A DNA stretch of 64,000 nucleotides from Spectribacter hydrogenoxidans (GTDB lineage Bacteria > Pseudomonadota > Gammaproteobacteria > Nevskiales > Salinisphaeraceae): NCBI RefSeq assembly GCF_031846275.1, contig NZ_JAVRIB010000008.1:1-64000 (forward strand). Reading direction: 5' to 3'. The notes beneath the pieces were generated by a model. It saw only the letters and a list, made by a program, of their open reading frames with translations, was not told the DNA's origin and made no database searches. Shown here piece by piece: positions 58,870-64,000 of the stretch (position 1 is the stretch's first letter; each line of letters begins with the position of its first letter). The position numbers and the translations under genes are program-made.

Positions 58870-59112
58870 ATGAAACCGACGACACCCGAACGCCCCCGGC
58901 GCGGCCCGCGCGAAACCGTAACGCTGATCGCACCGCACCGGCACGGCGGCGTGGATCACCCCGAGGGCGCCAGCATCAAGGTATTCCCGCACCAGCGCGA
59001 GACGCTGGAAGCGGAAGGGAAGATCAAGCCGCGCAGCGGCGCCAGCAGCCGCCGTAGCCCCAGCGCCGGCGACACCGAACAGCAGGACAGCAGCGGAGGT
59101 AACGACGAATGA
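58870..59112 (+). CDS. Small hypothetical tail-region protein
   Basis: An 80-residue protein (RETVTLIAPHRHGGVDHPEGASIKVFPHQRETLEAEGKIKP) with a disordered Ser/Arg-rich tail. Overlaps the tail tube gene by four bases. Similar small ORFs precede tail tube genes in siphoviruses; role unknown. Confidence 0.68.
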   Translation: MKPTTPERPRRGPRETVTLIAPHRHGGVDHPEGASIKVFPHQRETLEAEGKIKPRSGASSRRSPSAGDTEQQDSSGGNDE

Positions 59113-59891
59113 AACCGGCCAGCAATAACATCGTGCTCGGCGCGGGCTATCTGTATCTCGACAAGTTCGATTCGGATGGCAACCGCACGGGCGAGCGCTA
59201 CCTGGGCGATACGCCCGGCTTCGAGATCGACGTGCAGTCCACGCAGGTGGAGGTGTTCGGAAGTGACGCGCCGATTGCGGAGAAAATCCGCGACATCGCC
59301 ACCCAGGTGAACCGCACGGCCAACATCACCTGCCGCAACATCAGCAGCGACAACCTGGCGCTGTTCCTGATCGGCGAAGCCACCAGCATTGACCAGGGCA
59401 ATACGGCCGTCACCGATGAGCGCATCACGGCGAAGACCGGCCAGTGGTATCAGCTGGGCCAGACGGATACCGACCCGGTGGGTGTGCGCGATGTGTCGTC
59501 GGTGTCGGTGACCATCGACCCGGACGGCGCTGCCACCTCGGCCACGGTGGATGACGACTACACCGTGGAGGCGGAAACCGGCCGGCTGTACATCGTGCCC
59601 GGCGGGGCCATCAGCGACGACGACGAAATCGGCGTCGATTACACCCCGGGCGACGTGGAGTTCAGCCAGGTGGCCACGGACAACCTGGGCGCGAAAGAGG
59701 GCGCCATCCGGTTTGTGGCTGCGAACACAGAAGGCGACAACCGCGACGCTTACCTGCCCAGCGTGACGGTGCGCCCGAACGGAGCCATGGCCTGGAAGAG
59801 CCGCGACACCATCGCCTCGATGAGCCTGGCCTGCGGCATCAATACCAAGGGCAATCTGTCGCAGGTGTACATCAACGGGCGGCCCGCCTGA
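59109..59891 (+). CDS. Major tail tube protein
   Basis: A 260-residue protein of the siphovirus tail tube type: NNIVLGAGYLYLDKFD at the start, strand-rich middle with Asp/Gly loops, and PNGAMAWKSRDTIASMSLACGINTKGNLSQVYINGRPA at the end. It is followed by the frameshifting chaperone pair and tape measure, as expected. Confidence 0.87.
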   Translation: MKPASNNIVLGAGYLYLDKFDSDGNRTGERYLGDTPGFEIDVQSTQVEVFGSDAPIAEKIRDIATQVNRTANITCRNISSDNLALFLIGEATSIDQGNTAVTDERITAKTGQWYQLGQTDTDPVGVRDVSSVSVTIDPDGAATSATVDDDYTVEAETGRLYIVPGGAISDDDEIGVDYTPGDVEFSQVATDNLGAKEGAIRFVAANTEGDNRDAYLPSVTVRPNGAMAWKSRDTIASMSLACGINTKGNLSQVYINGRPA

Positions 59892-59963
59892 TTCAACTGA
59901 CGCCCGCGCGCCGGGTGCCATCGCCCGGCGCGCGGTTGGCCCGACAACCCGGAGGCCGCGCCC

Positions 59964-60491
59964 ATGGCCGAAGAGAATCCGCGTGATACGGATGGCGACG
60001 CCGCCATCCTGCAGCCCGACACCGACATCACCCTGGCCGGCGAGACGGTTACCGTCCGCCGGTTCCGTTATGGGGAAAGCCTGAAAGCGCAGAAAGAGGC
60101 AGAAGGCCTGCTGACCGCCCTGGCGGAGATGCCGGCGGATGCCACGCTGCAGTCCATCCTGGACCTCATTGCCAGCCACCCGGATGACTGGCTGCGGCTG
60201 ATGGCGCGCAGCACCGGGCGGGATGTGGACTGGCTGGCCGATCTGCATGATGCCGACGGCCACAACCTGGCGTTGACAGTCTGGCAGGTGAACCAGAGTT
60301 TTTTCCGGTTGCGGCTGATGACGCGGGGCCTCAGCCGGACACTGCGGCAAGCCCCGTCGACATCCTCTGCGAGCTTGTCGAAGCCGGATACGGACCGTTC
60401 CACGACCTCGCCGAGCGATACACCCTCCCCCAGCTCCGGCGGTTCGCCGAGTGCCACCGCCGGCGCCGCCGGCACGCACGCGCCGAGCTGA
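59964..60491 (+). CDS. Tail assembly chaperone, short (G-like) product
   Basis: A 175-residue zero-frame protein. Residues 1-114 are the conserved part (TDITLAGETVTVRRFRYGESLKAQKEAEGLLTALAEM, then HNLALTVWQVNQSFF). After a slippery site the zero frame becomes a Ser/Thr/Pro-rich tail of low complexity (LSKPDTDRSTTSPSDTPSPS), as usual for the non-shifted product. Confidence 0.85.
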   Translation: MAEENPRDTDGDAAILQPDTDITLAGETVTVRRFRYGESLKAQKEAEGLLTALAEMPADATLQSILDLIASHPDDWLRLMARSTGRDVDWLADLHDADGHNLALTVWQVNQSFFRLRLMTRGLSRTLRQAPSTSSASLSKPDTDRSTTSPSDTPSPSSGGSPSATAGAAGTHAPS

Positions 60492-60565
60492 TGCACGCCA
60501 TCAACCTGGGCATGGCCGGCGGGGAACAGGCGCAGCGCGCGATGCGCGAGCTGCTGGACGACTGA
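59964..60565 (+). CDS. Tail assembly chaperone, frameshifted (GT-like) product
   Basis: A -1 slip at T-TTT-TTC (60299-60305) joins residues 1-114 to 86 further codons ending at TGA 60563-60565. The joined part (EAGYGPFHDLAERYTLPQLRRFAE then ARAELMHAINLGMAGGEQAQRAMRELL) has the helical pattern of lambda gpT-type domains and ends three bases before the tape measure ATG. This 200-residue form recruits tail tube subunits onto the tape measure in known phages. Confidence 0.87.
60299..60305 (+). promoter_or_regulatory. Programmed -1 frameshift site
   Basis: TTTTTTC in phase X-XXY-YYZ with the zero frame codons TTT and TTC. It lies near the end of the conserved G part, 186 bases before the G stop. 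Confidence 0.85.
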
Positions 60566-60568
60566 CCC

Positions 60569-62737
60569 ATGCCTGGCCGCGCGGACAACCTGGACCTGGC
60601 GCTGCGGATCCGTGCGGACCTGCAGCGGGCTCGGGAGGAATTGCGTTCCGCCGAGCGGGATCTGATCGAATTCGGCACCGCCGGCGACAAGGCCGAGACG
60701 GGCCTGCGCGGCATGAACCAGCAGGTGGACCGCAGCGAGCGCGGGCTGAAACGATTCAGCGACAGCGGCGATCGCGTGCGCCGAGTGCTGGGCGCGCTGG
60801 CCGGGGCGGCGGCATTCGGGGCGCTGGCCCGGGGCGCCGGGCAGGTGGTGCAGAACCTGGAGGAAGTGCAGCGCACGGCTTTGTCGCTTGGCGAGAGCGT
60901 CGAGGAAGTTCAAGAGCTTAACTTCGTGTTCCGGCAATTCGGCCTGGATACGAATGACGTATCGGACGCGCTGAACACACTGGCTGATCGAGCGCTGGAT
61001 GCGCAGGGTGGCATGGCCTCGTTCATCGATGACTTCGCTCTGATCGGCATCACGGTGGATGACCTGCGCGGCAAGGATCCGGTGCAGCTGTTCGAGCTGT
61101 TCGTGGACCGCATCAGCCAGATCGAGGATGTCACCCGGCGCAATGCCGCGGCCGTGCGCATCTTCGGCGATGACCTGGGCCGCCGGCTGCTGCCGTTCCT
61201 GGTGGATGGCGCAGACGGGTTCGACAAGCTGCGGCAGGAAGCCCGAGACGCTAATGCCGTGCTTAGCGAGGCAGCGGTGGATGGCGCCGCCGCCGCGAGC
61301 CGCGAATTCCGCAAGCTGCGGGAGATATTCAGTGCGCAGTTCACCCAGGCGGTGGCAGGCAACGCGGACGAATTCCAGGACCTGGCCGAAATCCTGAGCA
61401 GCGATGACGTGATCCAGGGGCTGGAGGTGATCATCGGCGGGCTGGCACGGATGTCCGGCTGGTTGCTCCAGGTGACGTCGCTGCTGTCGGAAGCGGGGCA
61501 GGGCATCGGCGAGGCATTTGCCCGCGCTGACGTGGGCGCGGATAACGCGGCCGACCGGGTGGATGACCGCATCGCCGAAGTGCAACGGCGGCTTGAGGGC
61601 GACTTCAGTGGTTCCGGCCTGGCCGCCGGCCGCTTCGGCCCGGGCGCGGTCCGGCAGGGCGACGCCGCCGGCGCCGAGCGCGAGGCGCTGGAGGATGAAC
61701 TGCGGCGCCTGCTGGAGCTGCGCCAGCGGCTGGCCAGTGAAGCGTCCGCCGCCGCCCAGGCGCGCATCGATGCGGAGGGCGACGCGCCGGAGGAACCGGA
61801 GAGCCCGAGAACGCCGAGCATCCCGAGCCTGCCGCCCGTCGGCGGCGGTGATGATGGTGACGACGCCGCCGCCGAGGCGGCCGAAGAAGCCGCCGAGGCC
61901 CGGCGCGAATCCGAGGAAGCGCTGCGCGATCGCATCCAGGCGATGGAGAAATCCCGGCGCAGCAATCAGGGCATGGTGGAATCGCTCGAGGAAGAGATCG
62001 AGCTGAGCCAGCTGGGCAATCGGGAGCGCGCGCAGGAAATCGCGGTGCGCCGGCTGAACCGCGACGCCACGGACGAACAGCGCGAGGCGGTGCGCGAACT
62101 GGCCGGGCGGCTGTTCGACCTGAAGGAGCAGAGCGAGGACACCGCCGAGGGCATGAGCGAGTTCTTTGCCGAGGCCGCGCGCGAGATCCAGAGCAGCCTG
62201 GCGGACTTCCTGATCCGCCCCTTCGAGGAAGGGCTGGACGGGCTGCTGGCCAGCTTTGCCGACACCCTGCAGCGCATGGCGGCGGAGGCCGCCGCGGCGC
62301 AGATCACGGACGCGGTGTTCGGTAGCGAGTTCGGCCAGACGGGCGACATCGGCGGGCTGCTGTCGCAGGGCGCCGGCTTCCTGGGCGGCCTGTTCGGCGG
62401 CGGTGGTGGCGGCTTCAACTTCAGCGGCGTCGGGGCGCAGGCGTCGGGCGTATCCAGCCTGCTGCCGACGTCGACAGCGTTCGCCGGGATTCCCGGCCTG
62501 GCCAATGGCGGCACGGCCCGCGCCGGCCTGCCGCACATCGTGGGCGAGCGGGGGCCCGAGCTGTTCATCCCGCAGATGACCGGGCAGGTGGTGCCCAATG
62601 GTCAGTTCAGCGCCGGTGAGCCGATCACGGTGGAAAACATCATCCGCACGCGCGACCCGGACACCACCGTGGAATCCCGGGCCGTGCGCGGCCGGCGGGC
62701 GCATCAGAGCCTGCAGCGCGGGCGGCGCAGCTTGTGA
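60569..62737 (+). CDS. Tail tape measure protein
   Basis: A 722-residue protein: N-terminal coiled coil (DLALRIRADLQRAREELRSAERDLIEF), a prohydrophobic VRRVLGALAGAAAFGALARG, long alpha-helical middle, an acidic linker (EEPESPRTPSIPSLPP), glycine-rich FLGGLFGGGGGGFNFSG and the terminal motif LANGGTARAGLPHIVGERGPELFIPQ common to phage tape measures. Length sets tail length, roughly 100 nm by the usual 0.15 nm per residue. Confidence 0.93.
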   Translation: MPGRADNLDLALRIRADLQRAREELRSAERDLIEFGTAGDKAETGLRGMNQQVDRSERGLKRFSDSGDRVRRVLGALAGAAAFGALARGAGQVVQNLEEVQRTALSLGESVEEVQELNFVFRQFGLDTNDVSDALNTLADRALDAQGGMASFIDDFALIGITVDDLRGKDPVQLFELFVDRISQIEDVTRRNAAAVRIFGDDLGRRLLPFLVDGADGFDKLRQEARDANAVLSEAAVDGAAAASREFRKLREIFSAQFTQAVAGNADEFQDLAEILSSDDVIQGLEVIIGGLARMSGWLLQVTSLLSEAGQGIGEAFARADVGADNAADRVDDRIAEVQRRLEGDFSGSGLAAGRFGPGAVRQGDAAGAEREALEDELRRLLELRQRLASEASAAAQARIDAEGDAPEEPESPRTPSIPSLPPVGGGDDGDDAAAEAAEEAAEARRESEEALRDRIQAMEKSRRSNQGMVESLEEEIELSQLGNRERAQEIAVRRLNRDATDEQREAVRELAGRLFDLKEQSEDTAEGMSEFFAEAAREIQSSLADFLIRPFEEGLDGLLASFADTLQRMAAEAAAAQITDAVFGSEFGQTGDIGGLLSQGAGFLGGLFGGGGGGFNFSGVGAQASGVSSLLPTSTAFAGIPGLANGGTARAGLPHIVGERGPELFIPQMTGQVVPNGQFSAGEPITVENIIRTRDPDTTVESRAVRGRRAHQSLQRGRRSL

Positions 62738-62739
62738 GC

Positions 62740-62753
62740 GTTCGCATGCGAAC
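62740..62753. repeat. GTTCGCATGCGAAC palindrome (one of several)
   Basis: A 14-base perfect palindrome in the gap between tape measure and the next gene. Perfect copies also lie at 38700-38713 and 42680-42693 and a one-mismatch copy at 51836-51849, all in the prophage. Candidate binding site for one of the phage ParB-like or other regulators. Confidence 0.65.
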
Positions 62754-62762
62754 GGGTAAGGC

Positions 62763-64000
62763 ATGAGCGCGGAGGATTACCCCGACTTCCACGACGTGCG
62801 CCTGGAGCGGGGCTACGACTACGGCGCGCGCGGCGGGCATGCGTTTTCCACCGACATCACCACGGTCAAGAGCGGCAAGGAATACCGGAACATCGCCTGG
62901 GCGCAGGAAAAGGGCAGCTGGCAGACCGGCGAGCGGGAGGTGACGCAGGCGGTGCTGGATTACCTGATCGCCTTCCACAAGGCGCGCCGTGGCCGGGCTT
63001 ACTCGTTCCGCCTGAAAGAGTGGGGCGACTACCGCGCCAGCGACGAAGCGTTCGCCACGGGTGACGGCAGCAAGCGGACCTTCCAGCTGACGAAGACCTA
63101 CAGCGACGACGGCGGCAGTTACACGCGCGACATCTTCCTGCCGATTGCGTCCGAGTTCAGCATGACGCGCACGCTGCCCGGCGGCAGTGCGGTGGCGTTC
63201 AACGGCTACACGCTGGACCCGATCGGCGGCACCGTGTCGCTGGACGTGGGCACGTCCTACGCCGAGATCACGGATCTGTCCGCCGTCGCGTCCGACAGCA
63301 GCTTCAACAGCATCGGCTCGGATCTGTCCGCCTTCGAGGTAGGCGACTTCGTGCAGGTGTCCGGCTTCTACAACGACGCCAATAACGGCGCGTTCAAGGT
63401 GGCCACGACCAGCGCGAACAAGATCACGGTGACGGACGAAGACGACAACGCCGTCACCCTGGTGGACGAAGGGGCCACCAGCACCCGCACCATCACGCGC
63501 GCCGAGTTCGACGACACCGGCAGCGACTTCGCTTTCACCGCCAGCACGAAAACCATCACCCGCAGCAGCGGCAACTTCGGCGACCTGGTGGCGGGCGAGA
63601 CGTTCACCATCAGCGGCAGCACGGATAACGACGGCACCTTCACCGTGGCCACGGTGGTGAGCGCGCAGGAAATCACCGTCGATGAAGCGCTGACGGACGA
63701 ATCCGCGGGCGCCAGCGTCACGATCAACCGCGCCCAGGTGCAGGTTAGCAACACCGACATCGAGGTCAGCAGCGCCGGGGCGTTCACATCCAGCGGCGAG
63801 GATCTGTCGGTGTTCCAGCCCGGGGCCGAGGTGACCACCGCCGGGTTCTTCCAGGGGGAGAACAACGACACCTTCACCGTCGATAGCGCCGCGGCCAACA
63901 CGCTGACGGTGGACGAAACCACCACCCTGGAAGAGGTGGCGAACCCGGAGCGCACGATCGAGGATGAGCCCAGCGTGCCGGGGGCGGTGTTCGCCTGGTC
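62763..64000 (+). CDS. DUF2460-family distal tail protein with repeated beta modules (3' end outside window)
   Basis: Open to the window end, at least 412 codons. Residues 1-140 match DUF2460 (YPDFHDVRLERGYDYGARGG, NIAWAQEKGSWQTGEREV, LIAFHKARRGRAYSFRLKEWGDYRASDE, KTYSDDGGSYTRDIFLP). This family is about 210 residues; here the strand region is extended by at least three related units (GSDLSAFEVGDFVQVSGF...; SGNFGDLVAGETFTISGS...; GEDLSVFQPGAEVTTAGF...), each ending in TVDE or TVTDE. They may be an expanded receptor-facing or carbohydrate-binding part. Confidence 0.85.
   Translation, partial: MSAEDYPDFHDVRLERGYDYGARGGHAFSTDITTVKSGKEYRNIAWAQEKGSWQTGEREVTQAVLDYLIAFHKARRGRAYSFRLKEWGDYRASDEAFATGDGSKRTFQLTKTYSDDGGSYTRDIFLPIASEFSMTRTLPGGSAVAFNGYTLDPIGGTVSLDVGTSYAEITDLSAVASDSSFNSIGSDLSAFEVGDFVQVSGFYNDANNGAFKVATTSANKITVTDEDDNAVTLVDEGATSTRTITRAEFDDTGSDFAFTASTKTITRSSGNFGDLVAGETFTISGSTDNDGTFTVATVVSAQEITVDEALTDESAGASVTINRAQVQVSNTDIEVSSAGAFTSSGEDLSVFQPGAEVTTAGFFQGENNDTFTVDSAAANTLTVDETTTLEEVANPERTIEDEPSVPGAVFAW

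Larger units (their letters stand above)
31126..64000. mobile_element. Lambda-like tailed prophage in tRNA-Glu (right end outside window)
   Basis: At least 33 kb with siphovirus order: serine integrase, leftward early genes, repressor and Cro with operators, replication gene with iterons, terminase, lysis cassette, portal, protease-capsid, head-tail joining, tail tube, tail chaperone pair, tape measure and distal tail genes. The left end is in tRNA-Glu. The right attachment site and the rest of the tail lie beyond the window. No broken essential structural gene is seen; the one frameshift is in a methyltransferase. Confidence 0.93.

Noticed and set aside
54572..62764. Long minus-strand frames (776 aa at 54572-56902, 507 aa at 58956-60479 and 898 aa at 60068-62764) opposite late genes
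   Set aside because: They are antisense shadows of the capsid fusion, tail tube and tape measure genes caused by high GC; the plus-strand proteins have clear family motifs and coupled starts.
1..64000. Insertion sequences or transposase genes
   Set aside because: No transposase motif was seen; the only mobile elements supported are the island, the prophage and the REP-like pairs.

Overview
The window is high-GC (about 65% by eye) chromosomal DNA of a Gram-negative bacterium. LPS and lipid A genes (lpxL-like acyltransferase, hldE, waaA), an IlvE-type transaminase and the tRNA promoters point to a gammaproteobacterium, perhaps of the Chromatiales/Ectothiorhodospiraceae kind. That placement is inference; no rRNA or typing marker is present.

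Layout. (1) 1-15910, host genes. A tightly coupled operon makes 2-aminoethylphosphonate (PEP mutase fused to a nucleotidyltransferase, phosphonopyruvate decarboxylase, AEP transaminase), followed by a small membrane protein, a TagF/CDP-glycerol-type glycerophosphotransferase, a YejM-like membrane sulfatase-fold protein and a second YidC-type insertase. This looks like a phosphonate surface-decoration pathway. Then come ilvE, lpxL (minus strand), hldE, waaA, an acyl-CoA dehydrogenase and an alpha/beta hydrolase. (2) About 15959-26023, a 10-kb integrated island in tRNA-Val(CAC): tyrosine integrase, AlpA-like regulator, small genes, and a head and packaging set (TerL, HNH, major capsid, protease, two connectors, portal) without tail or lysis genes. 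This matches capsid-forming phage satellites (cf-PICI). A 400-nt gene-free stretch near its right end folds into a multi-helix RNA whose 3' part can pair with the Shine-Dalgarno of the next gene. (3) 26159-31166, host genes (SRPBCC-SDR fusion, ABC1/UbiB kinase, EamA transporter, DegT aminotransferase) and tRNA-Ala(GGC) and tRNA-Glu(UUC). (4) 31126-64000 and beyond, a lambda-like tailed prophage inserted at the 3' end of tRNA-Glu: large serine integrase, a LexA-boxed small gene, a leftward early operon (methyltransferases, ASCH, XRE-ParB, KilAC), an immunity region with repressor, Cro-like gene and five matching operators, a primase/VapE replication gene with an iteron field, terS, a frameshifted ParB-methyltransferase with a G10 tract, terL, lysis genes, head genes and tail genes up to a distal tail protein cut by the window end.

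How it works together. The prophage repressor lacks a self-cleaving domain, so induction probably goes through the LexA-controlled small gene. The satellite next door makes heads but no tails and would need a helper; the neighbouring prophage is one candidate. Late prophage modules are separated by a repeated hairpin and, in two places, by a REP-like inverted pair, suggesting where modules have been exchanged.
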